From the NCBI GenBank assembly GCA_900016675.1, contig LN483072.1, forward strand, positions 558,001 to 622,000: a stretch of DNA of 64,000 nt. The letters are read 5' to 3'. Below, piece after piece: positions 18,219 through 27,246 of this stretch. The position numbers were made by a program, and so were the translations under genes. This DNA is from Arthrobacter saudimassiliensis. Lineage in GTDB: Bacteria; Actinomycetota; Actinomycetes; Actinomycetales; Micrococcaceae. The notes under the pieces were generated by a model that worked only from the letters and a program-made list of their open reading frames with translations, was not told where the DNA came from and made no database searches. Every line of letters begins with the position of its first letter. Position 1 is the first letter of the stretch.

Positions 18219-19714
18219 GCCGCGCTCCTTCCCGCGGGCCCGACGGCCTGCAGGTCCCGGTCCAGGTTCGGCCAGCGGGCGGCCGGCGCGTCCAGGAGAT
18301 AGTTCTGCCGCACCCGCCAGGGTCCACGGTGGCCCTGGCGGGGGAAGGCGTCCACGGAGCGCTGGACATATCCCGCGGCGAGGTCCAGCAGGGGCCTGGG
18401 CCGCAGCCCCGGTTCCGGTGCCGGCACCGCCGCGTCAAAGCCGCGGCGGCGCATCCAGTTCAGGACCCGGCAGACCAGCCGGTGGCTCAGGTCCGCGCGC
18501 AGGGTCCATGAGGCGTTGGTGTAGCCGATGCACACGGCGAAGTTCGGCAGGCCGCTGACCATGGCGCCCTGCCAGACGAACTGCCGGGACAGGTCCACCG
18601 TTTCCCCGTCCACGGAGGGGCGGATGCCGCCGAAGGCCTGCAGCTGCAGCCCCGTGGCCGTCACCACGATGTCGGCGCCCAGCACCTCTCCCGAGGCCAG
18701 CCGCACGCCGTCGGCCTCGAAGCCGGCGATGGTGTCCGTGACCATCCGGACGCGTCCGGTCCGGACGGCACGGAACAGGTCGCCGTCGGGAACTGCGCAG
18801 AAGCGCTGGTCCCACGGGTCATAGCGCGGGCTGAAGTGGTCGCGGACCAGTTCCGCGCTGGCCAGGGCACGCCGGTTCCGGGCGGTGAGCACCCGGCGCG
18901 CGAGCTGCGGCAGGCGCTGGCAGAACTGGTAAAAGGCGGTGCTGAAGACGATGTTCCGGGCACGGATGGCCCGGTGGGCCGCCCGGGCCGGCAGCAGCCG
19001 CTGCAGGGCCCGGGCCCGCGCATCCACCCCGGGCACCGAGCCGATCCAGGTCGGGCTGCGCTGCAGCATGGTGACCGACGCCGTCCGGGCCATTTCCGGC
19101 GCCAGGGTCACCGCAGTGGCTCCGGAGCCGATGACCACCACGCGCCGGCCGGCGTAGTCCAGGTCTTCCGGCCAGAACTGGGGGTGCACCAGCGTGCCGG
19201 CGAATCGCTCCACCCCGGGAAGGCCGGGATCATAGGGCTTCCGGTAGTCGTAGTAGCCGGTGCAGCTGTACAGGAAGCGGCAGGTGAGCGTGCGCAGCGC
19301 CGTGCGGCCGCCGTCGTCCGTCTCCTCCACCGTCAGGTGCCAGCAGGCGTCTTGGGTGGAAAAGTCCGCAGCGGTGACGCGGCTGCGGCAGCGGATCCGG
19401 CGGTCGACGCCGAACTGCGCCGCGGTGTCCCGGATGTAGTCGAGGATCGCTGCCCCGTCTGCCAGGGACCGGCCCTGCCGCCAGGGCTTGAACGCATAGC
19501 CGAGGGTATACATGTCCGAGTCGGACCGGACGCCGGGATAGCGGAACAGGTCCCACGTCCCGCCCGTCGCCGGGCGCTGTTCGAGGATGACCCAGGACAG
19601 GCCCGGGCACCGGGCCTGCAGCCGGCAGGCGGCGCCGATTCCCGAAAGGCCCGCGCCGATGATCACGACATCGACGTCGGGGCCGGCCCCGGTTCCTGTG
19701 GGTGCGCTGCTCAT
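18215..19714 (-). CDS. Flavin-containing Baeyer-Villiger monooxygenase
   Basis: 499-residue type I flavoprotein monooxygenase. The FAD Rossmann motif is VVIIGAGLSGIGAA at 17-30, the Baeyer-Villiger fingerprint FxGxxxHxxxWP is complete at 171-182 (FAGTLVHPQFWP), and the NADPH motif is VVVIGSGATA at 192-201. It is close in size and pattern to EthA-type enzymes of actinobacteria. The reaction is O2- and NADPH-dependent oxygen insertion next to a ketone. The start at 19714 removes 30 poorly conserved residues; the GGAG upstream is only three bases away and a CAGACT -10-like box lies seven bases upstream, so leaderless expression is possible. It is coupled to the hydrolase gene. Confidence 0.88.
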   Translation of the reverse strand: MSSAPTGTGAGPDVDVVIIGAGLSGIGAACRLQARCPGLSWVILEQRPATGGTWDLFRYPGVRSDSDMYTLGYAFKPWRQGRSLADGAAILDYIRDTAAQFGVDRRIRCRSRVTAADFSTQDACWHLTVEETDDGGRTALRTLTCRFLYSCTGYYDYRKPYDPGLPGVERFAGTLVHPQFWPEDLDYAGRRVVVIGSGATAVTLAPEMARTASVTMLQRSPTWIGSVPGVDARARALQRLLPARAAHRAIRARNIVFSTAFYQFCQRLPQLARRVLTARNRRALASAELVRDHFSPRYDPWDQRFCAVPDGDLFRAVRTGRVRMVTDTIAGFEADGVRLASGEVLGADIVVTATGLQLQAFGGIRPSVDGETVDLSRQFVWQGAMVSGLPNFAVCIGYTNASWTLRADLSHRLVCRVLNWMRRRGFDAAVPAPEPGLRPRPLLDLAAGYVQRSVDAFPRQGHRGPWRVRQNYLLDAPAARWPNLDRDLQAVGPAGRSAA

Positions 19715-19843
19715 GCGCTCCAGTCTGGACCACCCGGTGCCCCTGGCCGTGCTGCCCGGCCGGTGCGCGCGTCGCCCGGCGCCGGCCGCGCCCGCCGGGC
19801 GCATATAGGGGAAGCGTTGGAGGTCGCGGGCTCGGTGAGGGGT

Positions 19844-20113
19844 TCAGGCCGCGGGGCCGACGGCGATCCGGTCCCACTTGTCGGCTTCGTCCCAGCGGAC
19901 GTAGAGGTGGCCGGGCGGCTCCGTGCCGCCGTGCTTGTACATGTGGAACTCCACCCCCTCCCCGGGTGCCAGGTCCATTCCCGCGGGCAGGTTCTTCGTT
20001 TGGACTCCCACCTGGGAACCGTCCACGACCACGTTGTGCAGTTCGCGGTCGCTGGTGTTGCGCAGCACGTACATGTCTTCGGCCGGGTGTTCCACCCGCA
20101 GGACGGTACTCAT
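19844..20113 (-). CDS. Conserved-looking hypothetical protein, 89 aa
   Basis: 89 residues starting MSTVLRVEHPAEDMYVLRN. A GGAGG ribosome binding site five bases before the ATG fixes this start. The sequence alternates beta-strand-like stretches (VVVDGSQVGVQTKNL, VEFHMYKHG, HLYVRWDEADKW) and has no Cys or membrane segment, which suggests a small soluble beta-sandwich or barrel. I do not recognise the family. It lies alone between the monooxygenase and the antiporter genes with no clear partner. Confidence 0.65.
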   Translation of the reverse strand: MSTVLRVEHPAEDMYVLRNTSDRELHNVVVDGSQVGVQTKNLPAGMDLAPGEGVEFHMYKHGGTEPPGHLYVRWDEADKWDRIAVGPAA

Positions 20114-20260
20114 GGCAGCCTCCGGTCTTCCCGGCCGGCGGGCCGCCGGCCGTTGCACGGTACGGCTCCACGGTACGTCCGGCGCGGGCGGCAGTTGAAG
20201 GACCCGCCGACACTTGCGGCCCCGCACGCCCCAGGACGGCATGGCGTCGAGGGTGCGGCG

Positions 20261-21841
20261 CTAGTGGCCGCCGCGGTCCAGGGTGACGGTGCGCAGGTCC
20301 AGGCGGCGCAGCACCCGGTCCACCGCCTCCGGATCGACGCCGGGCTGGCGGCGGGCGGCCAGCACCTCGCGCCGGGCGGCGGCCAGGGCCTCCCGCTGCA
20401 CCTGGTCCATCACCTCGAGGGTGGCCTTCAGCGCCAGCATCTTCTCCGGGTCGGATTCGAAGTCGCGTTCCAGGATGGTGTGCAGCGAGGACATCCGGCG
20501 GGCCAGCGCGGCGCGGCGCTCCGGCGGGAGTTGCTGCGCCGCCGTCGAGCGCTTCATGGTTTCCAGGGCCACTTTCTCGGCCCGCCGTGCCAGGTCGCGT
20601 TCCTTGGCCGCCGCCGCGCGGTGGTCATCGGGCAGGTTCAGCGCCCGCATCAGCCGCCCCAGGGTGAGTCCGGGCAGCACCAGGGTCACCAGCAGCACCG
20701 AGCAGGCCGCGGCGATGATGAAGTTGCGTCCTCCCAGCGGTTCCCCGGCGTCGGTGACCGAGGGCAGCGCCAGGGCCAGCGCCAGCGTGGCCAGCCCGCG
20801 CATGCCGCACCAGCTGAGGACCAGCACTTCCTTGAGGGAGCCGGGCGCCTGGTTGCGCTTTTCCACCCCGCCGAACCTGTAGATCCCGTACATCCAGAGG
20901 AAGCGCACCAGCACCACGGCGGCGCAGATCGCGATGATGCCGGGAATGAAGCCGAGGATGTCGCGACCCTCGTCCTCGATGACGTAGCGCATCTCGATGC
21001 CCACCAGGCCGAAGGCGGCACCGGTGGTCAGCAGTTCCACCACTTCCCAGAACGCGGTGCGCGTCAGCCGTTCCTCCGAGTCCTGCGGCCGTGCCCGCCG
21101 GCCCAGTTCCAGCGCGGTGACGACGACGGCGACCACGCCGGAAAAGTGCAGCTCCTCGGCCAGCAGGTACACCGCGTACGGCGCCACCAGGGTCACCGCG
21201 GACCGGGCAACGAGGTTCGGCACGAACCGGTTCAGCGCCCCGACCAGCCAGCCCATCGCCAGGCCCAGCAGGACGGCCCCGGCCGCCCCGACCAGGAACC
21301 GCGGCACCACGTCCCAGCCGACGTCGCCGCCGCTGAGGGAGGCGGTGACCGCGGCCTGGAAGATCACGATGGCGATCGCGTCGTTGAACAGGCCCTCGGT
21401 CTGCAGCACGCTGATCAACCGGCGCGGCATCTTCACCTTGCCGGCCACGGCCTCCACCGCGACCGGGTCGGGCGGGGCGACGATGGCGCCCAGCGCGATC
21501 GCGGCCGGCAGCGCAATGGCCGGGACCATCAGCAGCGTGACGCCGGCGACGACGGCGACCGTCACCGCCACCAGCGCGACGGCCAGCAGCACCAGGGAGC
21601 GCCAGCGCAGCCGGAACACCGACCAGGAGCTGCGCTGCGCGGCCGCGTACAGCAGCGGCGGCAGGAACAGCGGCAGGATGAGTTCCGGATCGATGTGGAT
21701 CTCCGGAATGATCGGCAGGAACGCCACCAGCGCGGAAAACACCAGCATGAGCACCGGATAGGGCAGCCGGATCCGTTCGCCGATTCCCACCACCAGGACG
21801 GTCCCGAACAGCAGGAAGACGAGCAGGATCAGGAACTCCAC
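20261..21841 (-). CDS. Na+/H+ antiporter, CPA1 family
   Basis: 526-residue cation:proton antiporter with 12 or 13 predicted transmembrane helices and a basic C-terminal cytoplasmic domain of about 130 residues. The ion-binding region shows GAIVAPPDPVAVEAV and GLFNDAIAIVIFQ, whose ND pair is typical of electroneutral CPA1/NhaP-type exchangers. The GTG start has GGAGGAGG placed eight bases upstream; the ATG inside that ribosome binding site is in another frame. Likely role is sodium export and pH homeostasis at the plasma membrane. No regulator is nearby. Confidence 0.87.
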   Translation of the reverse strand: MEFLILLVFLLFGTVLVVGIGERIRLPYPVLMLVFSALVAFLPIIPEIHIDPELILPLFLPPLLYAAAQRSSWSVFRLRWRSLVLLAVALVAVTVAVVAGVTLLMVPAIALPAAIALGAIVAPPDPVAVEAVAGKVKMPRRLISVLQTEGLFNDAIAIVIFQAAVTASLSGGDVGWDVVPRFLVGAAGAVLLGLAMGWLVGALNRFVPNLVARSAVTLVAPYAVYLLAEELHFSGVVAVVVTALELGRRARPQDSEERLTRTAFWEVVELLTTGAAFGLVGIEMRYVIEDEGRDILGFIPGIIAICAAVVLVRFLWMYGIYRFGGVEKRNQAPGSLKEVLVLSWCGMRGLATLALALALPSVTDAGEPLGGRNFIIAAACSVLLVTLVLPGLTLGRLMRALNLPDDHRAAAAKERDLARRAEKVALETMKRSTAAQQLPPERRAALARRMSSLHTILERDFESDPEKMLALKATLEVMDQVQREALAAARREVLAARRQPGVDPEAVDRVLRRLDLRTVTLDRGGH

Positions 21842-21945
21842 GGCGGTGCCTCCTCCGCATGGCGGGAAACGCACCGCCGGCCGGCGGCGTCGTTCCCCAG
21901 ATGTGACTGGTTGCCTGGGGAAACTTTATCGGAGGAAGCTGGACG

Positions 21946-23604
21946 TTACGTGAGGTGGGTGGGGGCGAAGAGCCGCAGCAGCGTCTCGACGACGACGACG
22001 TTGGGCCCCTCCGCCGCGAACGATTCCTCCAGCGCGGCGCGCACGCCCTCGGGCCCGGTGCGGCGGGCCGGCACCCCGAACGACTCCGCAAGCCGGACGA
22101 AGTCGGGGCGCGCCAGCTCGGTGGCCGTGGCCTTGCCGAAGGCATCGGTCATGTACTCGCGCAGGATGCCGTACCCGCCGTCGTCCACGATCAGCCAGGT
22201 GACCGGCAGGTCGTGCTGGCGCGCGGTGGCCAGCTCGGCGATGGAGTACATGGCCGAGCCGTCACCGGAGACCGCGAGCACCCGCTCGCCGAGGCCGACG
22301 GCGGCGCCGAGGGCGCCCGGGAAGCCGTAGCCGAGCCCGCCGGCGCCCTGGGCGGAGTGGAAGGCGCCCGTGCGGGCATCCCAGCAGCTCCAGGCCCAGT
22401 AGGCGGCGATGGTCATGTCCCAGAAGGTCTGCATGCTATCCGGCACGGCGGCGCGGATGTCGTCCATGAACCGCCGCTCCAGGCCCAGGTCCTGGCTGTC
22501 CAGCCGCGTCCGGACCTTGGCCAGCGTGTCGGCCACGACCTGCTCGGCGGTGCGGCCGTGCCAGTCCGGTTCCCTGCCGGCCGGCGCCGCCTCCAGCGCC
22601 TCGTCCAGGGCGGTCAGCGCCTGGCCGGCATCGGCCCGGATGCCGAGCCCGGGGCGGTTGGACTCCAGCACCCGGGGTTCGGCGTCGATCTGGATGATGC
22701 GCCCGCGCGGCTCCATGGTGAAGTAGTTGCTCGTCACCTCGCCGAGGGAGGAGCCGACGACGATCAGCACGTCGGCGTCTTCGAGCACCTCGGTGACGTG
22801 GCGGTCCTCGACCCAGGACTGCAGCGAGAGCGGATGTTCCCACGGGAACGCGCCCTTGCCGCCGGGCGAGCACACCACCGGCGCATGCAGCTTCTCGGCA
22901 ATCGAGCGCAGCTGCGCCTCGGCGCCGCCGCGGCGGGTGGCGCCGCCGGCGATGATGGCCGGCCGCCGGGCCTCGCCCAGCCAGCGCACCGCCTCGCGGA
23001 CCAGTTCGATGCGCGGCGGGTTGTCGAACGGTTCGGCGAGGGCGTCCTCGACGGCGGGCACCATCACCGGGTTCAGCAGCACGTTCTGCGGGATCTCGAT
23101 CCACACCGGGCCGGCGGGCGAGGAGATCGCCTCGGTCCAGGCGTCCTGGATGGCCGAGGGGATGCCGGAGGCGTGCTGGATCAGCCGCTGGCTCTTCGTG
23201 ACGTTCGCGGCCGAGGCCTTCTGGTCATCGAGCTGGTGCAGCATGCCCCGGCGTCGGGCGCCCAGGCCCTCGATCGGGATCTGGCTGGCCACCACCACCA
23301 TCGGCACGCCGGTGGCGTAGGCCTCCTGCAGGCCGGCCAGGGCGGTCAGGGCACCGGGGCCGGTGGACAGGAACAGCACGCCCACCTTGCCGGTGGCGCG
23401 GGAGAACCCGTCGGCGGCGAACGCGGAGTTGTTCTCCACCCGGGAGGAGACGAACTCCAGGGGGGAACGGGAAAGGGCATCGAACAGTCCCAGGGCGTGC
23501 TGCCCGGGAATGCCGAACACCGTGGTGGCGCCCAGCGCGGAGAGGGTCTCGACGACGAGGTCGCCGCCGTTGCGGACGGGTGCGCCGGGCGCCGGGGTGC
23601 TCAC
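21946..23604 (-). CDS. Thiamine diphosphate-dependent decarboxylase (acetolactate synthase/AruI-like)
   Basis: 552-residue ThDP enzyme with the three usual domains. The catalytic Glu57 is in [20 protein letters not shown], and the cofactor motif starts GDG at 447. Where most family members have an Asn-Asn metal-binding pair, this protein has Asp-Asp at 474-475 (VDDGGYG). It overlaps the ureohydrolase stop by 4 bp (GTGA). In Pseudomonas the arginine transaminase pathway uses a ThDP decarboxylase (AruI) on 2-ketoarginine and a ureohydrolase (GbuA) on 4-guanidinobutyrate; coupling of the two families here suggests similar chemistry. A generic acetolactate-synthase-like role cannot be excluded. 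Confidence 0.82.
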   Translation of the reverse strand: MSTPAPGAPVRNGGDLVVETLSALGATTVFGIPGQHALGLFDALSRSPLEFVSSRVENNSAFAADGFSRATGKVGVLFLSTGPGALTALAGLQEAYATGVPMVVVASQIPIEGLGARRRGMLHQLDDQKASAANVTKSQRLIQHASGIPSAIQDAWTEAISSPAGPVWIEIPQNVLLNPVMVPAVEDALAEPFDNPPRIELVREAVRWLGEARRPAIIAGGATRRGGAEAQLRSIAEKLHAPVVCSPGGKGAFPWEHPLSLQSWVEDRHVTEVLEDADVLIVVGSSLGEVTSNYFTMEPRGRIIQIDAEPRVLESNRPGLGIRADAGQALTALDEALEAAPAGREPDWHGRTAEQVVADTLAKVRTRLDSQDLGLERRFMDDIRAAVPDSMQTFWDMTIAAYWAWSCWDARTGAFHSAQGAGGLGYGFPGALGAAVGLGERVLAVSGDGSAMYSIAELATARQHDLPVTWLIVDDGGYGILREYMTDAFGKATATELARPDFVRLAESFGVPARRTGPEGVRAALEESFAAEGPNVVVVETLLRLFAPTHLT

Positions 23605-24569
23605 TCGGACAGGCCCATCAGGGTGATCAGGTCGTAAGCCACGTGGGAGGCGGCGACGCCGGTCAGCTCCGCGTGGTCGTAGGCCGGGGAGACCTCCACC
23701 AGGTCGGCGCCCACCAGGTTCATGCCACGCAGCCCGCGCAGGATCTCCAGCAGCTCGCGGCTGGTCATGCCGCCGGCCTCGGGGGTGCCGGTGCCGGGCG
23801 CGTGCGCCGGATCGAGCACGTCGATGTCCACGGAGATGTAGAGCGGGCGGTTGCCGATGCGGTCGCGCAGCTTGGCAACGACCTCGTCCACGCCTTGGCG
23901 GAAGACATCGGAGGAGGTGACGATGCCGAAGCCGAAGCGGCGGTCCTCCTCCAGGTCCTTCTTGCCGTACAGCGGGCCGCGGGTGCCGACGTGGGAGATG
24001 GCCTCGGTGTCGAGGATGCCCTCCTCAACGGCGCGGCGGAAGGGGGTGCCGTGGGTGTACTCGGCGCCGAAGTAGGTGTCCCAGGTGTCCAGGTGGGCGT
24101 CGAAGTGCAGCATGGCCACGGGCTGCCCGGCCCGCTCGGCGGCGGCGCGCAGCAGCGGCAGGGCGATGGTGTGGTCGCCGCCCAGGGTCAGCAGCTTGGA
24201 GCCGTTCTCGGTCAGGTCCAGGGCGTTCTGCTGGATGGTCTCGATCGCCTCGTTGATGTTGAACGGGTTCACCGCCATGTCGCCGGCGTCGGCCACCTGC
24301 AGGTTCGCGAACGGCGAGGTGTCCATCGCGGGGTTGTAGGGGCGCAGCAGGCGCGAGGACTCACGGATGTGGTTGGCGCCGAAGCGGGCGCCGGGGCGGT
24401 AGGAGACACCGGTGTCGAACGGCACGCCGACGATGGACACGTCGGCGCGCTCCACCTGGTCCAGGCGGGGCAGGCGGGCGTAGGTGGCCGCTCCCGCGTA
24501 GCGCGGCACCTGCGCTGCGTCGATGGGTCCGATGTTGCCGTTTTCGCTGATCCGCGGCGGGTTCTGCAT
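23601..24569 (-). CDS. Agmatinase-family ureohydrolase (guanidinobutyrase-like)
   Basis: 322-residue manganese ureohydrolase that releases urea from a guanidino compound. All metal-binding blocks are intact: GGDHT at 130-134, DAHLD at 157-161 and SVDIDVLDP at 246-254. The specificity loop reads [16 protein letters not shown], closer to guanidinobutyrase/guanidinopropionase types than to the HGSMF-type loop of agmatinase; this is a pattern judgement. The ATG at 24569 has a GGAGAG site eight bases upstream, so the 35 extra upstream codons are not used. It is translationally coupled to the ThDP enzyme and divergent from an FAD hydroxylase. Confidence 0.87.
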   Translation of the reverse strand: MQNPPRISENGNIGPIDAAQVPRYAGAATYARLPRLDQVERADVSIVGVPFDTGVSYRPGARFGANHIRESSRLLRPYNPAMDTSPFANLQVADAGDMAVNPFNINEAIETIQQNALDLTENGSKLLTLGGDHTIALPLLRAAAERAGQPVAMLHFDAHLDTWDTYFGAEYTHGTPFRRAVEEGILDTEAISHVGTRGPLYGKKDLEEDRRFGFGIVTSSDVFRQGVDEVVAKLRDRIGNRPLYISVDIDVLDPAHAPGTGTPEAGGMTSRELLEILRGLRGMNLVGADLVEVSPAYDHAELTGVAASHVAYDLITLMGLSE

Positions 24570-24677
24570 TGCTTTTTCTCTCCGCAATCCGGGCGGCGGC
24601 CGGTGGCCTCTCCGCCCTGTGGTGCCTGCTCCCCCGCTCGGGCAGGGGAACTCAGGTTTTCTAATGGGAATCAAATG

Positions 24678-24694
24678 TTTAGTCGAAGGCTAAA
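24678..24694. promoter_or_regulatory. Candidate operator in the divergent ureohydrolase/hydroxylase promoter
   Basis: TTTAG-N7-CTAAA, a short perfect inverted repeat in the 162-bp gap between the two divergent genes. Arms are only 5 bp, so it is tentative. Confidence 0.3.
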
Positions 24695-24719
24695 GTGGAA
24701 GTGTGGTCTGCGTCAAGAC

Positions 24720-24725
24720 TAGGCT
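24720..24725 (+). promoter_or_regulatory. -10 hexamer with leaderless geometry
   Basis: TAGGCT ends six bases before the ATG at 24732. No ribosome binding site is present. Confidence 0.45.
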
Positions 24726-24731
24726 GGGGCC

Positions 24732-26414
24732 ATGGCCCACCAGGTTTCCACTGCCGCAGGTTCCTACGACGTCGACGTGCTCATTGTGGGCGCAGGTCCC
24801 ACCGGACTGGCCCTGGCCGCCCAGCTGGCAGCCTACGGCACCAGCTTCCGGATCCTCGACCGCCGGCTGCGCCCCGTCGAGGAGTCCCGCGCCCTGGCCA
24901 TCCAGCCGCGCACCCTGGAGGCACTGCGCCCCTTCGGCCTGAGCGCCGAGCTGGCTGCGGCCGGAACCCCCGCCCGCCGGCTCCAGCTGCACCTGCCCGA
25001 GGAGAACCTCGACGTCGACCTGTTCGACACCGGACTGGAGGACACGCAGTACGGCCACCTGCTGTTCCTGCCGCAGTCCGAAACCGAACAGGCCCTCATC
25101 CGCCACCTCGGCAGCCGCGGCGTGCGGGTGGAGCGCGGCGTCGAACTGATGGACCTGCAGCGGCTGGACCCCGAGGACCCCTTCGCCGGCATGGAGGCGC
25201 GGATCCAGCGCATGGACCGTGGCATCGAGCGGATCCGGGCCCGCTACGTGGTGGGTGCCGACGGCCTCAACAGCACCGTCCGGGCCAAGGCCGGCATGGA
25301 TTTCCGCGGCGGCCGCTACCCGGACACCTTCGTCGTGGCCGACCTGGAGGTCGACGGCGTACAGCCGGACACCGTGCACGCCTACCCGGCCGAAGACGGT
25401 TTCCTGTTCCTCTTCCCGCTCGGCCGCCCGGCCGGCTGGCGGATGATCAGCATCCGCGAACCCGGTGACGACTCCGCACTGGACACCGCGTCCCTGCAGC
25501 GGATCGTGGACCGGTTCAGCGACGGCGAGGTGACCGTCCGCGACCCGCAGTGGATCAGCACCTTCCGGCTCTCGCACCAGATCGCCGAGTACTTCCAGAA
25601 CGGCTCGGTCTTCCTGGCCGGCGACGCCGCCCACGTGCACTCTCCGGTCGCGGCCCAGGGCATGAACACCGGCATCCAGGACGCCCTGAACCTGGGCTGG
25701 AAGCTCGCCCTCGGCGCCCGCGGCCTGGCCAGCGACGACCTCATCGACAGCTACGACGCCGAACGCCGGCCGGTGGCCAAGGACATCCTGGGCTTCACCG
25801 ACCGCATCTTCCGCCTCGCCACCAGCCGCAACGCACTGATGAAGCTGCCGCGCACCAAGCTGCTGCCGCTGCTGGCTCCGAAGGCCACCGGCATCACCCC
25901 GCTGCGCTCGGCCGTGTACCGCCGCGTCTCGCAGCTGGGCATCGGCTACCGCGGCAGCGACATGACCGACAGCAACGGCTTCCCGTTCCCCGGCGCACCG
26001 CGCCCGGGTGACCGGCTGCCCGACGCCGAGGTGCTCCAGGACGGTGCCCGCCGCCGACTGCACGACGTGACGGCCGCACCCGGCTTCCATATCCTGCTCA
26101 CCGGCCAGGGCTGGGAGGACGACGCCGCGGCCCGGCTGGCCGCCGACCTGCCCCGGCTCACCGGCCTGCTCTCCGTCCACCGGCTGGTTCCGGGCAGCCC
26201 CATCGCGGCGGCGGCGCCCGGCGTCGTCCAGGACACCGGCGGCGATGCGCTGCGCCGGCTCGGGGTCCGCCCGCGGCGGCCGGCGCTGCTGGTCATCCGC
26301 CCCGACGGGCACATCGGCTACCGTTCGACCGGCACCGAGCTGGACGGCGCCGTCGCGTACCTGCGCCGGCTCACCGCCGCTGCGGACTCCGCGGCAGCTG
26401 CCGCTGCGGGCTGA
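24732..26414 (+). CDS. FAD-dependent aromatic monooxygenase (phenol hydroxylase/TetX-like group)
   Basis: 560-residue class A flavoprotein hydroxylase. FAD motif VLIVGAGPTGLALAAQL at 16-32, DG motif YVVGADGLNSTVR and GD motif VFLAGDAAHVHSPVAAQGMN are all present, and the C-terminal 150 residues form the thioredoxin-like domain of the phenol-2-monooxygenase/pentachlorophenol hydroxylase group. The substrate is unknown. It is divergent from the ureohydrolase operon and convergent with the XRE-cupin regulator, so it may belong to the same catabolic locus, but the chemical link between ring hydroxylation and guanidino compounds is unclear. Confidence 0.85.
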   Translation: MAHQVSTAAGSYDVDVLIVGAGPTGLALAAQLAAYGTSFRILDRRLRPVEESRALAIQPRTLEALRPFGLSAELAAAGTPARRLQLHLPEENLDVDLFDTGLEDTQYGHLLFLPQSETEQALIRHLGSRGVRVERGVELMDLQRLDPEDPFAGMEARIQRMDRGIERIRARYVVGADGLNSTVRAKAGMDFRGGRYPDTFVVADLEVDGVQPDTVHAYPAEDGFLFLFPLGRPAGWRMISIREPGDDSALDTASLQRIVDRFSDGEVTVRDPQWISTFRLSHQIAEYFQNGSVFLAGDAAHVHSPVAAQGMNTGIQDALNLGWKLALGARGLASDDLIDSYDAERRPVAKDILGFTDRIFRLATSRNALMKLPRTKLLPLLAPKATGITPLRSAVYRRVSQLGIGYRGSDMTDSNGFPFPGAPRPGDRLPDAEVLQDGARRRLHDVTAAPGFHILLTGQGWEDDAAARLAADLPRLTGLLSVHRLVPGSPIAAAAPGVVQDTGGDALRRLGVRPRRPALLVIRPDGHIGYRSTGTELDGAVAYLRRLTAAADSAAAAAAG

Positions 26415-26441
26415 CGCACCGCCCGGTCCGCCCCGCGGTCC

Positions 26442-27017
26442 TCAGCGGACACCCGGGCTGACCAAAGTCCAGATGACCACGGTTTCCTCGTCGGTGGGGT
26501 TGGACCATGAGTGCGGCTCCCGGCCCGGGAAGGTGACGGTGTCCCCCTCCCCCAGGTCCATGGTGGTGCCGCCGAAGATGAGCACCAGGCGCCCGGCAAC
26601 CACATGGAGGACCTCGACGTCGCAGTCCACGCTGTAGAGGTCGGTTTCGCCGGCGCCGCCGGGCGTGATCACCGAACGGACCACCTGCACCCGCCGCTCC
26701 GTGCGGGCACTGACCAGCCGTTCATTGATCCCGTGCCCGCCCAGGCTGATCCGCGGCGCCTCGTCCCACCGGATAAGCTGGGTATCCGGTGCGTTAAACA
26801 GATCTCCGATGGAAATCGACAACACCTGGCACAGCGTCAGGAGCGAGGCGACCGACGGCGAGGTCAGGTCCCGTTCCACCCGGCTGAGGAATCCCTTGGT
26901 CAGCCCCGTGGCGTCGGCGACCTGCTCGATGGTCAGATGCCTGGCCTGCCGCGCTGCCCGGATCCGCGGTCCGATCGCAACCGTTTCGTCCTTCGGTTCA
27001 ACGGGCAGTGCCTTCAT
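26442..27017 (-). CDS. XRE family regulator with C-terminal cupin sensor domain
   Basis: 191 residues. The helix-turn-helix (IRAARQARHLTIEQVADATG, LTKGFLSRVERDLTSPSVAS) covers about 17-75 and a cupin domain with GRLVLIFGGTTMDLGEGDTV and PGREPHSW covers about 105-185. This MerR-like arrangement of XRE plus cupin is used by regulators of polyamine, amino-acid and sulfonate catabolism (PuuR type). The ATG at 27017 is chosen because AAAGGA lies upstream; a GTG ten codons earlier is less likely. It is divergent from the SSS symporter, whose promoter contains an inverted repeat. Confidence 0.87.
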   Translation of the reverse strand: MKALPVEPKDETVAIGPRIRAARQARHLTIEQVADATGLTKGFLSRVERDLTSPSVASLLTLCQVLSISIGDLFNAPDTQLIRWDEAPRISLGGHGINERLVSARTERRVQVVRSVITPGGAGETDLYSVDCDVEVLHVVAGRLVLIFGGTTMDLGEGDTVTFPGREPHSWSNPTDEETVVIWTLVSPGVR

Positions 27018-27158
27018 GGTGCGACGGATCCTTTCGAGGAGCCGCACCGGAGACGGTGCGGCAGCGAGACTGACCTAGAGCATATCCAGCCCGCTGTGGC
27101 GAACCGGCTTCGGGCCCCGCACCCCTGTGTTGCAGTACGGACACATTGGGCGGAAACG

Positions 27159-27188
27159 TTGACCGGATTCCATCCGGAGAACTAGCGT
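27159..27188 (+). promoter_or_regulatory. Promoter of the SSS symporter with embedded inverted repeat
   Basis: TTGACC (27159-27164) and TAGCGT (27183-27188) are 18 bp apart. The spacer holds CCGGAT-TCC-ATCCGG (27163-27177), a perfect 6-bp inverted repeat in the position expected of a repressor operator. Confidence 0.5.
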
Positions 27189-27246
27189 ATCGGTAAACAT
27201 CTGTTTTCCAAGGGGCAATTTGTGTCCCCTTACCGGCAGGAACTCT

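Noticed and set aside
18836-22330. 1164-codon open frame on the plus strand across the BVMO and antiporter genes
   Set aside because: It is antisense to well-recognised genes, has Gln/His/Arg/Gly-rich composition typical of GC-rich antisense frames, and no domain.
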